Shown in pieces: positions 10,981-22,059 of a stretch of DNA of 64,000 bases. The DNA is from Thelonectria olida (lineage: Eukaryota > Ascomycota > Sordariomycetes > Hypocreales > Nectriaceae). Positions within the stretch are counted from its first letter, which is position 1; every line of letters begins with the position of its first letter. Position numbers and translations under genes: made by a program. The notes under the pieces are model-generated. The model was not told where the DNA came from. It searched no databases and saw only the letters and a list, made by a program, of their open reading frames with translations. Location: contig JAGPYM010000062.1 of the NCBI GenBank assembly GCA_020736575.1, positions 1 to 64,000 of the forward strand, given 5' to 3'.

Positions 10981-11419
10981 TGCCTTTCGTCTTGTTAAAC
11001 GGAGCGCGAATTCCATGTTCGGTAAATAGGTGATTATACGCGTTTTGAATGCCATCGGAGTCAAAGTTGCCCGGACAAGGGTCCTTCTTGCGAATGCAGG
11101 CTCGACAAACCCATCTGCGCTGCTCGTCCTTTTGGATGTCATATCCAAAAGGCCAAGCCCAAGAAGCAGTTTCTCTGCTTCGTTCGGAGAGTGCCCAGCC
11201 ACGGAAATGATGTCGAAGCGCTGCTTCGTGTTTTTCTTCGTCTTCGGAAGGGGTCTCAGTCGGTCTCGAGAATGGGGTTGGGGTTGAAGGCGTCGGAGAG
11301 GGCGTCGGGGACGGCGTTAGATGGGGAGTAATAAGGCAAGAATCGGACGAAGTCATCAGTGAATAAAAGCTCGTGGTCGTGTCAAAATTGTGTGGAAATA
11401 GGGCAAAGCGTAACAAAAT

Positions 11420-11925
11420 GTTGCGAATAAAGAAAAAGGAGATTGTCTCTATCGCGCCCTTGAGCTCTAGTCAAGCTACCCCTGACCAGTGGATTGGATG
11501 GATCTTCATTTCGGTGAATTCGGTAATGATAAGATATGGCTTGGTGAGCATATTGACAACTAGCTGGGTGTCTACAGAAAGTATCCTAAAGTTAAGGAAG
11601 AATCAAGGAAAAAAGTGAAAAGAAGAAATAAAGGGAGCTTCCTGCGGCTCTCTAGCTCGCATGGGTCTGGGGACCCTGACTCAGTCCAGCACCATATCGA
11701 AAAATGAATGAATGATGGCCTACCTTTTTCTTCACTTTGCTGTTTGTCATGCAAAGCTTTACCCGGCATATTGCGATTTATATAGTTCCTATGAGAAAAT
11801 TCGGCGGTTCTAACGGCACTGCTTTCGTTAATCGCAGTAAATGCTGCGTTGTCAAGAGAGTTCATGATGGTTTGGTTGGTTCTAGAGTAGCTGTCAGCCA
11901 GAGTTTAAGCTCTCACACCTAACCT
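11420..11925. other. Interval between hAT-A transposase and MITE 1
   Basis: No gene seen. A stretch at about 11765-11815 (GCATATTG...ATGAGAAAAT) resembles one at about 12137-12190 on the other side of MITE 1, suggesting an old local duplication of host or element sequence. Confidence 0.35.
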
Positions 11926-11929
11926 TGCG

Positions 11930-12094
11930 GGGAGCCCTTAACTACTCCACTTCAAATCCACTCCATCCACTCCACGGGCACTTCGAGTGGAATGGATGGA
12001 TTACAGATCCACGAGCCAGCCGCCCCCGTGGAATGGATCGTGGATCCACTCAGTGGATCCACTCGTGGATTCAGTGGAGTGGTTTGCAACCCTG
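11930..12094. mobile_element. MITE 1, hAT-related, GTGGAT-rich
   Basis: About 165 bp. One end is the CAGGGTTGCAAACCACTCCA end shared with hAT A (bottom strand, ending at 12094). The other end is CTTAACTACTCCACTTC. The interior is almost entirely repeats of GTGGAT/ATCCAC. There is no coding capacity. Presumably mobilised by a hAT-A-type transposase (inference from the shared end). Confidence 0.65.
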
Positions 12095-12324
12095 GCCGCC
12101 TTCATGACGATGTGGCATGCCTTGAGCAAATCTTAAGCACACATATTGAGACTTATATCATTCGAATGAGAAAATCCAGAACATTCAAATAGGACTACCT
12201 TTATAGTGTGCATCCTAAAATTGCACGGTTCAGAAGCTTCATGGTGTTTTTTATATAGGGTAGCAACATTGCTGAATTGTGGGGGCTCGTCAGCTGCTGT
12301 TAGATGGGCTCTGCCAAAATATAT

Positions 12325-12502
12325 GGGCCCCCTCAACTACTCCACTTCCAATCCACCCAATCCACCCACTCCATTCCACGACACCTTCGAGTGGATTCGG
12401 TGGATTAGCCAATCCACTGGGATTTTGCCAGTGGAGTGGACAGTGGAATCCACGGGTGGATCCACTACGTGGATTTGGTGGAGTGGCTTTCAACCCTGGC
12501 TC
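12325..12502. mobile_element. MITE 2, same family as MITE 1
   Basis: Same architecture and orientation as MITE 1: CTCAACTACTCCACTTCCAA at the left, ...TTTCAACCCTG at the right, CCACTCGAAG-type and GTGGAT-rich interior. It abuts the C-terminal side of the minus-strand gene relic (12505-13078). Target duplications are not convincing. Confidence 0.65.
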
Positions 12503-12504
12503 CT

Positions 12505-13063
12505 CTTCATCTTCTGATGTCAGATCGATCTTATCCACGGCCGTTTTGACGGCAACGGTGATGCAGCTGTCATCTGGAGCTGAAGGGCCAGCAGGGTCGT
12601 CAACAGAGGTCGTCTTGGCCTTCTTGACCTTGCGTTCAGCCGCGCCTTCGGCCCAGCGTTTTCTCTCATTTTTCGCTCGAGATCCAGTCTTAGGTGCCCT
12701 GCTGACGACTTTCTCGTCGAGAAACCATACCAATTTGCCCTCATCCACGAGGTCAGCTGGCAGAACGCCTCCCTGGTTGTACGGCTTAGGCTAGTCTGGA
12801 GGGATAGACGGGAATGCTTTCTCTGCACACCATTCCTGGATCTAAGTTAGCAATATGATTCGTCTTGCAGTTGAATTATAACAAATAAGCAGCTGGATAT
12901 GTGCCGGTGTATGTAAGTTGCCTCCATACCTTCCCTCCTTCTGGGGACGCGTATACGTGCGACGCGTATTCTGTGGCTGCGTCTTATCTTCATCAATTAA
13001 ATAATAGTTGGTCGCGTTCTCAACTGCCTTAAGAAGCTCAAAATCTTCGCGCTTGGCCATTTT
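12505..13063 (-). pseudogene. Relic of a Crypton/GCR1-like ORF N-terminus
   Basis: Two exons are readable on the minus strand: MAKREDFELLKAVENATNYY to TRPQKEG (start at about 13063), an intron GTATGG...CTAACTTAG, then IQEWCAEKAFPSIPPD, a TAG codon, and PKPYNQGGVLPADLVDEGKL, VWFLDEKVVSRAP, ending in an acidic DKIDLTSEDEEE stretch where MITE 2 begins. The W-C-x-x-K-G/A-F...LVxFL-x-E-x-VV pattern is like the N-terminal part of tyrosine-recombinase (Crypton) or GCR1-type fungal proteins. The TAG (probably from GAG) and the truncation make it non-functional. Family assignment is weak. Confidence 0.45.
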
Positions 13064-13401
13064 AAATGGGCTGGTCAATGAAAATGGTGATGTTTTGGCT
13101 CAGTGTTGTATGACGTGGTTGGTGTTAGTGTTGGTGTTGGTCACACGCAGACACTCGAAAAAATTCGCGACCTGAAGGTCACCACTGTGGTCGGACCTTC
13201 AAAAACGCGTCGAAAAGTCGATTCACTATGGTCATCCCTGTCATCCAAAGCCGGAAACGAAGGCCTAGACCTTCTGTTTGCATGGGTTTTTTGGTGCGAC
13301 CGTGTGGGGCCGGATGACAGAACCCCCCTGCAGATGACAGTCATGCCCCGTTTTGGCCTGCGATACCAGGATAGATAGCAGGATAAGGGAGCCCAGCTTT
13401 A

Positions 13402-13440
13402 TCCGATATCCGATACATATCATATCGGATATAGCAGGAT
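13402..13440. repeat. Inverted repeat ATATCCGATA / TATCGGATAT
   Basis: A near-perfect hairpin of GATATCCGATA and its complement, in a tract of GGATA repeats (13368-13445). Function unknown; possibly a small MITE remnant. Confidence 0.45.
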
Positions 13441-13555
13441 AGCATAACGTGCATGATAAGCAGAACTTATCAGACAAGGGAGCTGGACACTCGACCACCC
13501 CCCTGCCTACTCTCTACCCTGCAAAATCGACCCCAACACTCTAAATCGGCTCGAG

Positions 13556-14160
13556 TCAATTGTAAATATGTTCTCGAGACACTCTCACTTCTACCTGACA
13601 TCTTCGCGCGTTATGTCCTCTCCTGCCGCAGACGCCACATCGCCGTTGCTTTGTTTTCGCCCTCCTCTGGCGACGCCTACTTCCTCGACTTTCTTCCTCT
13701 AATTGAACATTGACCTCGCTCTGACCTTGCAAATCTTGTCCTTGGCCTAGTGTTAGCCTTCCCCCGTCCCGTAATCTTTTCTTTTTGGTCCGTCGACGCC
13801 GGCTGAGTGTCTCGTTTTCCTCTCGAAGGATCTGGTTATCCGACCTCAACAAAGCGATCTGGTACATGATTCCCCGTGCCCCTTTGGCAAACTGATCTAC
13901 AGCATGCAGAATCGATGTTGGGGAGCTTCCTTGGTGCTGAGAGATCCGATTCTTACTAAATTCCGACTACGAACTCGCCTCTGTCGGGTTATTTGGCGTC
14001 TTAGACCCCCAAGGTGCAGGTAACTCGTTAGCCCCCGAAACTAGCGTTGGCGTACACAGCTTCACATCCAGTGCAATCAAAGCCTGCCAAGCATTCTCCG
14101 AGCGCATCGGGTCAGAAATTCTTCAGCTCCGCAGCAAGCTGATGTCTCCACGGACGAGCT
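13556..14160 (-). pseudogene. Fot/pogo-type transposase, C-terminal relic
   Basis: The minus frame reads LDVKLCTPT...PWGSKTPNNPTEAS, a TAG, then SKNRISQHQGSSPTSILHAV, DQFAKGARGIMYQIALLRSD, a coiled coil rich in Arg/Lys, and a terminal zinc knuckle CGVCGRRGHNARRCQ. This is collinear with the tail of the Fot-like transposase at 48.6-49.1 kb (DQFAKGARGIMHQMTLLKAE, CGTCRRLGHNARTCQ). The catalytic domain is missing and there is at least one nonsense codon (near 13975). I saw no terminal repeats. Confidence 0.8.
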
Positions 14161-14414
14161 TCAACACGATCAATCGAGCTTCAAGCATTCAAATACCAGA
14201 TAATAATATCATGTTCACTGCATCGCAAACGGCTTCAGCGCCAACCTTTTGAGATCCCGTAAATACAGTCCAACACCCATCCGATCGTCGTCATCACCCA
14301 TACCGATACCCTTGGTTCCAGGTTTTTCCCTGCCGAGGTCCAGCATCGTTGATTAACATTCTTGCAATCCCAATCAGTTCAATCGTTCGCACAGACATCG
14401 CCAAACACCATCCT

Positions 14415-15416
14415 TCACTTCTTCTTCTTCTGGCTCGCGAGGAACTCATCGACCTTCGCCTTGGCCGTCTTCTTGATCTCCTTGCGGTCTTCCCATGTCA
14501 TATCCTTCTGCTCGTAGCCAACCCACTCAACGAGGACCTTGCGTTTGTTCTTGGAGAGTTTGCGGATGGCGTAGACATTGTATATGTCGGCGTCTAGTGG
14601 ATTCTCAGGGCGTCCGCCTTGAGCGCGCCAGTAGGCGAACAGCGCGTCTGGGGCGTCTTGGTGCAGGGTGACTTCAGGCTCCCAGGTCTTAGGGCCGACC
14701 TCCCAGTCGATGCGGAGTTCGAAGGCAGTGCCGTTCCATCTATGGGCGACGATGCTGTTGAAGGCGTATTCTCCGTTGTCAGGTTCGATGGCGCTCCTAT
14801 CGTCCCCAAGCTCCGGGGAGGCTCGAGGATCGGCAATCTCGACGTCTTTGGCTTCTTCCGCCTTCGCAGGGGCGCGAGTAGGGCGCTTCTGACCATGGTT
14901 GCTGCGAGGGGTGCCCGTCTTTCCGCTTGTGCGCTTGGCGACTCGGGAACCTGGCGAAATTCCGCGAACTCGACCAGCCGGAGAAGCTCGCGCAGGCCGG
15001 GTAGCAGGAGAGGCTCGTGCAGGTCGCGTAGCGGGCAATGTCTGAGTAGCAGGAGAGGACATGGTGGGAATTGAAGGGTTGGTCTGGTGGATATTGAGTG
15101 CGGAAGTTTCGCCTTGGGTGAGAGCTGTGATATCGGTCGTCGTGTCGTGTGCTGCAGTGGTGGAAGAAGCGTTGCTTGTCCTGGTGCGCTGTTACGGCAG
15201 CTCAGTCAGTTATTTAGGTACACAGCCAGCGCAGACTCAGGGGCATGCCCTAGTGAAACGTACCGGACTGCGCGATGCCGTGTTGGATATGCGGCCCAGC
15301 GCGCGTTTGGCCTTGAGCTGGTCCTTTGGCGAATCCGTCTCTGACCGGAGCGGCTTGGGCGGCGGCCCCATGGACGGCTGCTTGCGCGGAGAGACGAGGG
15401 ACATGATAGTCTCCAT
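14415..15416 (-). CDS. Protein with two chromodomain-like modules (308 aa)
   Basis: Read as complement(join(14415..15188,15264..15416)); the intron has donor GTACGT, a CTGAC branch and acceptor ACAG, and the frame is continuous. The first 150 residues are basic and disordered with a repeated PATRPARAS unit (AT-hook-like chromatin tethering is possible). Then comes a chromo-like fold, YAFNSIVAHRWNG...LRIDWEVGPKTWEPE, and a second, YNVYAIRKLSKNKRKVLVEW with VGYEQKDMTWED, ending in a Lys tail. The aromatic residues of a methyl-lysine cage are only partly visible. Likely nuclear, binding chromatin or another chromodomain protein. It is isolated from any retroelement integrase, so it reads as a host gene. 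Confidence 0.75.
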
Positions 15417-15419
15417 GTT

Positions 15420-16755
15420 GAAACGCAGGGGAAGGAAAAAGGAATTTCTGAGTGATCACGGATAGGTGCACAAAGAACGGAGGAAAGACGATATTCGGAG
15501 GAGAATTGCAGACGGTTTTGACCTTGCCTCTCTCACCTGCTGTTGATTTGTTTTGCGACAATCCAAACGGCAGCCGCTGCTGGCAAACGGCCCCACGCAT
15601 GACAGGATGCACGTGATGTTCCATGTAGCCGGGGCTTTGGTGTGATACAGTCCTACAGGGTAACTCTGGCAAGGAATCCGCAGGACCTGTGGTTCTCAAA
15701 AAATTGTGGGAGTGATTCTTGGAGCTGACGGGGCGCAACTAATGGCGTGGGGGGCTTATGTCATAAACGGCGATCAACCCGGTGCATCGAATCGATCCGC
15801 AAGCATCGAGGGGCGTTCGAAAAGAAGGAGCTGTATCAAAAGGTTGAGCAAAATTTGCTGTGAGCTTGAGGAAAAGGGGGAAGAGAATGATCTGGCAGGG
15901 GGTGGTTAATAGGTGCATGAGTAGGGGTACCGGTACCTCGGTTACGCAAAGATTTGCTCGCAGAATCAAGTCTCTCTACTTTTCGTATTTTCCTAGGCAT
16001 CTATCTACATTTCGTTTATCTATCTGACGGCAAGATAGATAATGGATGACCCACAAGGCCCTCTGGTAGATAGATAGATGTAGATCTACATTTATCTACG
16101 TCTACATTCATCTACATCGGTAGATAGATTCCCCAGCCTGGTGCAGCCTGATACTTAGCTCTTCGGTCATTTTAAGTAGAGGAAACACTGGTTAATAGCG
16201 AAGTTTAAATAGCATCTGTTATTCTACGTACATACACTTGGAGATAGCTGACATCAATTATATAATTAATCCAAAGTTGATCAGGACTTTCTACCATTCT
16301 CTCCATGTTGAAAGAATGAAAGCTCACATCACAAAGTCTAACGAGTACCCTTTGCGGCGTCGATTTTCAGGCGTTATTGTGACTGCTAAGTTTCTTTTTT
16401 ATCGGATTTGTGCCACACCCCCTTCTCCGAATACGAAGTCATGTCACTAACCTAGCTCTGACGCCTCAATTAACTGCGCAGTAACTGATTAATGGAACGA
16501 TACATGCTTCAGACGCATGCCTTGGGAGGTGTAGGGAACGTGTCTGCAGCCAATGGCTTGATGGTTCATTGGTCTTCAACCTGGGCGAACCTGGATGTAG
16601 AATGGTTGGAAGAGGGGAAGAAACCAAGACGTCGGTCCTATATGAAGGCTGTTGAATGGCTGCAATTGCGATGTCTATCTTGAACTTTTTCACCATCCAG
16701 GGTAGATGGCGATGTGACTAACGTCCACCGAAGTTGCAATCCAGCAAAACCAATT
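15420..16755. other. Intergenic; TAGATAGA/CTATCTAC low-complexity tract
   Basis: No gene supported. At 15995-16130 there is a dense tract of CTATCTA/TAGATAG and GTAGAT/ATCTAC motifs in both orientations, able to fold on itself. Confidence 0.5.
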
Positions 16756-16759
16756 CACC

Positions 16760-18835
16760 ATGATGTTTATTTATAGTCGGCTTACCCTGGCAACAGCCCT
16801 GCTTCAATTACTCGTTAGTATGTGAATGTTTCAGCATCCAGGAGGATTTGCGCTGACCAGAACACATAGTAATAACATGGGCCTCCGCAAACCATGGTCG
16901 GCCACGGTGTCTCGAACAAAGAGCCGCAGCAGTCGCGCCAGACGGCTACGCTCCAGCGACGGTCCCATGCCCAAAAACTCGACCATCAATTCGGGCGGCG
17001 ACAGGCTTATCGGCCAAGGAAACAGAATGGCTTCCGCTCCGCGGGAACAACACCATTCCGGTACTGAAGGCCGTGCTCAGTCAAGCGGGCATCAACGGCT
17101 TCGACACCAACTCGTACATCGACAATATCACCTCCAACGGCCGCGTGCCTCGAATTGGCATTGCCATCTCTGGCGGGGGTTACCGGGCACTGATGAACGG
17201 CGCTGGTGCCATTTCAGCGTTTGATAATCGAACCGCAAACTCGATCAGCGACGGTAAACTGGGTGGTATCCTTCAAGCAGCAACGTATCTGAGCGGCTTG
17301 TCTGGCGGTAGCTGGCTGGTGGGAAGCCTTTACGTGCAAAACTTCACAACGGTGGACTCAATCATCTTCACATCAAGCGGCTTCCTAAGCACGCTCTGGC
17401 AGTTTCAAAATTCCATCATCAAAGGTTCATTAGCTTTGTCCAGTCGTCGCGATAAACATGTGCTCACCCTAATTCACTATAGGACCTGCAGATCTGTCTG
17501 CGGCGCAATATTATCGTGAGCTAAACCAGACTGTCGCGGATAAAGTCAAGGCTGGATTCAACAAAACGATCACCGATTACTGGGGTAGGGCTTTGTCGTA
17601 CCAGCTAGTCAACGCCAGCGATGGAGGGCCCGGTATGATCCTCAAGGTCAATTTTTCAGTACATGGAGGGTAAGCTAACCTCGGCTGTAGCATACACTTT
17701 CTCGTCCATTGCAGAGGACAGTGATTTCGCACAGGCTGTTGCACCAATGCCCCTCATTGTCTCGGTGGAGCGACCATTCGGGCAACTTCTGATCCCATCC
17801 AATTCTACTGTTTTCGAGTTTAACCCTTGGGAGATGGGTTCTTATGATCCAGGTATCTCTGCCTTTGCGCCTTTGAAGTATATCGGCTCGAACTTTTCCA
17901 ACGGGACCCTTAACAGAGATGAGGACTGCATCGCCGGCTTCGACAACGCCGGTTTTGTCATGGGGACATCTTCGTCTCTGTTCAACCAGGCATTCCTACA
18001 GATTGGTCAAGCGTCAGGCGTTCCAGATTTTCTTCTGGGGGCCATAAATGATACATTGGAGGAGCTTGGGGAGGAAAACAGGGATATTGCGAGCTGGCCG
18101 AATCCCTTCTACCAGTACAACCCAAACAACAATACAAATGCCAACAGCACGATTCTAACACTTGTCGATGGTGGTGAGGACCTGCAAAATATTCCTCTGC
18201 ACCCGCTCATTCTCCCTGAGCGGCAAGTCGATGTCATCTTCGCCGTGGACGGATCGGCTGATACATCCCTCTCTTGGCCAAACGGAACTGCGCTCTTGGC
18301 GACGTACAATAGGTCAAAGGACAATGCCTCAACCGACAGCTCTGACTTTCCACGGGTCCCTGACCAGAACACCTTCGTCAACCTGGGCCTTAATAAGCGA
18401 CCGACCTTTTTTGGGTGCGACGCCAACTCCTCCCCCGGGCCACTCATTGTCTATATACCAAACGCGCCATATTCCTATTACTCCAACTTCTCAACATTTG
18501 ACCTTGATTACAGCATTGAGGAGCGAGACGAGATCATACGCAACGGGTACAACGTCGCAACCATGGGCAACGGCACTGTCGACTCTGACTGGCCCACGTG
18601 TGTATCATGCGCCATATTGGCCCGCAGCTTCGCTCGCACAAAGACGGACATACCCCAAGAATGTGCATCGTGCTTTTCGAGCTTCTGCTGGAACGGGACG
18701 TCAAACTCAACCACGCCAGCTACATATGAGCCGCAGCAAATAATCGAAGGTGGCACGGAGAATTCGGCCGCTCGGGTGGGTAGCCTGGGAACCTGCGCGT
18801 TGGTGGCTTTGGTTGCGTTGTTAGTTATGACATGA
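16760..18835 (+). CDS. Secreted GPI-type lysophospholipase / phospholipase B (635 aa)
   Basis: Read as join(16760..16817,16870..17424,17483..17632,17691..18835), 636 codons without a stop. The reaction is hydrolysis of fatty acids from (lyso)phospholipids at the cell surface. It has a hydrophobic signal peptide ([19 protein letters not shown]), the PLB opening [31 protein letters not shown], the nucleophile Ser in LSGLSGGSW (about residue 164) and the catalytic Asp in [16 protein letters not shown] (about 413). Many N-x-S/T sites and Cys pairs follow, and a C-terminal hydrophobic stretch ([13 protein letters not shown]) preceded by small residues fits a GPI anchor signal. The length is typical of the family. 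The second intron has a weak donor (GTTCAT), the only doubtful junction. It appears intact. Confidence 0.92.
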
Positions 18836-18839
18836 GCCA

Positions 18840-19390
18840 TGATGAAAACAGAGATCTAGGTTGTGAAACTTTGATTCGGGCTAACACAACGTTTCCGTTT
18901 CGTGTTGTCGTGTAAACTGTGCAAAAGCTCATTCCCAACAGTGAGTGTCAGACTATGACAAGAAGGCTGCATCACCAAGGCTGCCCCTAGAACCAATGAA
19001 TGCGGTCAAAGAGCATCATCACATGTACCCATGAGCACTTTTTCATGGTTTAAGAACCCTTGTCGTATGAGCGAGAGCGCCATGGATGTTGAGTCTAAGG
19101 TTTGAATCCATTCAAGCCACATTCACTGGCCAATCTAAGGTTTTGGGTGCCAAGTTGAGGCTTGTGATGATTATTTTCTGGGCCCGGATATGACATGATA
19201 GGCTTGGATGAATCCCGTTAGAATTAATCGATGTTGGCAGTAACTCGAGTCATCTCGAATCAATTTACGGATTCGGTCTGAAGGAGGGCACCAATCATCG
19301 TCCAGCCGGACACAATTCGAGAGTAGTGCTCGACACCACAAAGGCGCATTGAATACGCGAGAAATCAACCGCCATTGAGCTTTGTGACAA
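18840..19390. other. Intergenic downstream of phospholipase B
   Basis: I see no gene, RNA or repeat that I can support here. Confidence 0.5.
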
Positions 19391-19391
19391 C

Positions 19392-19500
19392 ATACAATAC
19401 AATACAATTTATTACGCCCGGCGGCTTGAACCGAAAAGGCACTGATTACTAATGTACACATATATGGCCCAAAATTGTGTCCTAGTCTCCTCAAGCCCAT
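19392..19500 (-). mobile_element. LINE 3' tail (Tad/MGL-like), minus strand
   Basis: Read on the minus strand: GGACACAATTTTGGGCC, TACATTAGTAATCAGTGCC, GCCGCCGGGCGTAATAAATT, then a TGTATTGTATTG repeat. The CGGGCGTAATAAATTG plus simple-repeat tail is typical of Tad-clade LINE 3' ends. No ORF remains next to it, so it is 5' truncated. Confidence 0.65.
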
Positions 19501-21180
19501 ACCATTGTGACAACATAGCTGTGCTCAACATTGATCATGGAACATCCGCGTGAAGAGAGCATCACGGTGGACTAGACATATACGCCCGACGACGATATTG
19601 GAGTTGGCATTATTATCACGAAGCGATCCTAGTTAACCAACCAAGCCACTTTACTGACAAGAAGGAGGGATTGTAATTGACCAAAGCATAGATATCCTTT
19701 CGATTAGACCTCGGAGCGGGGCTGAACAGGGTCGATTTGTTGCTCTTGAGCAGGTTCCATGTTGGTAGAATCCCGATTATACCCATTCGACGTGTAGTTA
19801 CTGCTGAATATTGAGAAAACGCACATATTAACTCTTGATATCTTGTTGGAGCCCTTAATTTCACTCACTGCGACATCTTCCTCATCTGTTGCTTAGCTGA
19901 ATGCACCATGTCCTTGACCAGAACATAGTGGCGGAAGACGTATAGGCCCTGTTTCCAAATCAGCTTCTGATCATCCAATTCCCAATCTTGAGCTCGCGTC
20001 TTACGAGAATGCCACTGATAAGGTGAAGAAACCAAGCTATGAACGAAAACGCGAGAACGGTTCGCCACTGGGCACATCCTGCTTGGTTAATGTCGACTCG
20101 GTCAACCGGTCCAACAGTCCAGTAATGACCCCAATAGTAACCCCAATAATCATAGTATCAGGCAGCTGAACAAGTGTGGCTCTTCGTTTTCTATTCTCAA
20201 GCCACTCGCGTCAGTATCTATCCTGTGGAGAGAATCGGAGCGTGTTACCGTTTCAAGGAGACAAAATGCCACCAACCACATGATGAACAGTATGAAGTCG
20301 AAGGGAAAACCTGTGAAAAGAGCATCTAATGGGGGACAAAAACAAATTGAATAGACAATGCCGATGCCCGCGACAACCATGGTATACACAAGGCGTCCGT
20401 CCATGTTCACACCAGCAATGGTTAGATTACCTACCTATAAGCGAGCCGAGAGAGAAAACCGAGGACGATTATAGCTCAGGAAAGCTCCAAGAATCGCAGG
20501 ACCACAGAGACAATCTTGTGGACAGCACCTGAGTCCGCCATTTTGAATCAAAACCATGTCGCTTGTTTGCTCCTCGAAGGTAACTGGGTTAACAGTCGCG
20601 GAGACTCGGTGCCCCAGCGGCTACTGGTCATTAATATGGAGGGTAAAGAGGCGATTTCGACTACAGAAGCCAAGGCAGTCAAGGCAGTCAATCACCTAGA
20701 GGGGGGGAAAATAGAAAATGGTCCTACCAAAACAGTTAATACGAGTATCCAATGCCTGGGAATTGCAGGCGCAATGTGGGAAGAACTATCGTACGGAAAT
20801 GCTTCAAAGCACTAATACCCGGAGAGGTAACATATCCTTCTATCTGGGAGGGAAGTCACCGTCAGACGACCAAAAGTGGCGGCCAAACTTGGAAGCTGTG
20901 CGAGCCACTATCCGGTTTGCATTGGCCACAGGCCGCCTTGATGCAAACTGACCAGACACAAACTTGAACGCATACTCACCCCATTAACCCACCTTTCCAA
21001 CCGAACTCAACCCTCACCCCATGCCAAAACAGCGAACACCGCTTCAGCCGCCGTAGATAGGACACTGAACACTTGGAGAATAGGCTTCAAGCTAGCTCGC
21101 TAATATTACTACTAACCCATGGGAATCCGCAGAAAAAAGGAGAGAAATAACAGGGAAGGACGGATAAGCAACAAGCGGAC
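19500..21180. other. Decayed interval between two LINE tails
   Basis: Only short frames without recognisable domains. Likely degraded LINE and host sequence. Confidence 0.35.
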
Positions 21181-21300
21181 ACAGAATGGGCTGAAGGAGA
21201 TCAGGACACAATTTGGGTAATGTATGAGTACATTAGTAATTAGTGCCCTTTCGGCTCAGCCGCCGGGCGTAATAAATTGATTGATTGATTGATTGATTGG
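21180..21300 (+). mobile_element. LINE 3' tail (Tad/MGL-like), plus strand
   Basis: It has the same sequence order as the 19.4-kb copy but in the opposite orientation, ending in (TTGA)n at about 21276-21299. Upstream, 20718-20951 (SFYLGGKSPSDDQ...IRFALATGRLDAN) may be remnant coding sequence of the element, but I cannot confirm it. Confidence 0.65.
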
Positions 21301-21639
21301 CTCTCGCCTAAGTTCGGGCTTAGTGAAGAACCAGTACATCGTCATCAGCGAAAATCACAAATGACGCGCACTGAGTAGATCGGAGGGAAGAAGAGTGGTA
21401 CCCCTTGGGCTTTTGGTAGCAGGAGGGAAGGCTTATTGAGGTCTTTTCCTACCTGCGGCAGCGGCCTCAACACATGCTTCCTCGGGCGTCCTCTGTCACA
21501 CAACAAGGGACACAGACAGGAGGGATGGCTGACAACGATCGGTCAGAAGACCCCTAGTGAATCAGGCAATGAGCGGCTCTCTTGATTTGCTATCTAAAGG
21601 AGCGGAATTGAGCTGAACTAAATACACGATGGAGATACT

Positions 21640-21720
21640 GCTGCCTGTAAGGCAGCAGTATAATGACTGGTTGTAGCCTGCTAGGCAGTAGCATACTGCC
21701 TGCTTGTTGTGAGCGAGCGA
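21640..21720. repeat. CTGCCT-rich inverted repeat
   Basis: GCTGCCTGTAAGGCAGCAGT, then TGCCTAGCAGG-like complements and ACTGCCTGC: overlapping small hairpins. Function unknown. Confidence 0.35.
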
Positions 21721-22059
21721 CTTGATATTGACATTCTCGCCGCTTCTTCTTTCGTATCCCATCTGCTGCTTGCAACCCGCTTGTTTGTAGGGGAGTCTCT
21801 GATGCGGTGCTGCGATGTATTTGCGGAAAGGCTACCATTGTCAGCTCTGTTGTTCAATGATGACAAAGGCGACGAACTCGCTCTTAGCGAAATCGGCATC
21901 TGCAAGGCTCCGGAGAAGGTCATTTTTAAATTCATCCTCTTGTTCTTCATTTTGAAGGGTAACCGATGGCCCAAGCCCAGCCGCGCACAGGACGACCTCG
22001 GATAGACCCGGAACCGTTTGAACTCTCTGCTACTCGCTCAAACATTTGGGAGGGAAGGC

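Larger units (their letters stand above)
5875..11360 (-). pseudogene. hAT transposase A, broken by insertion and frameshift
   Basis: The N-terminal BED-like zinc-finger part (about 10981-11360, minus) reads WPFGYDIQKDEQRRWVCRAC and GIQNAYNHLFTEHGIRAP and stops at TKGTAE, where element B begins. Downstream of B the frame resumes as KKADSISVTAKEQKSIVEAM (7964 downward), so removal of B and one target copy restores a continuous reading frame. A second lesion is a 1-nt deletion near 6960-7030: after LDNDTPWL the frame moves to the one encoding the C-terminal half (EFEQQHKTKRS to the stop at 5875). hAT landmarks are present: HISFDGW and FTLDNAENND (catalytic Asp), RCFGHTLNL (Cys/His), and the dimerisation block YPRLSRMALDFL...SAECERLFSAAGR with the catalytic Glu. 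Non-functional as it stands. Confidence 0.85.
5652..12094. mobile_element. hAT element A, inactivated and split by hAT element B
   Basis: The minus-strand transposase is in two blocks, 5875-7964 and 10981-about 11360, separated by the 3.0-kb element B. A CAGGGTTG-type hAT end lies at 5652, and a 30-bp exact inverted copy ends at 12094. No matching 8-bp duplication is visible outside these ends (ATTTCTTC versus GCCGCCTT), and the right end also belongs to a solo MITE (11930-12094), so the outer boundaries are tentative. The nesting itself is clear. Confidence 0.6.

Noticed and set aside
5652..12094. Exact boundaries of hAT A from 5652 to 12094 with target duplication
   Set aside because: The octamers outside the ends do not match, and the right end also belongs to MITE 1, so the boundary is kept as tentative only.
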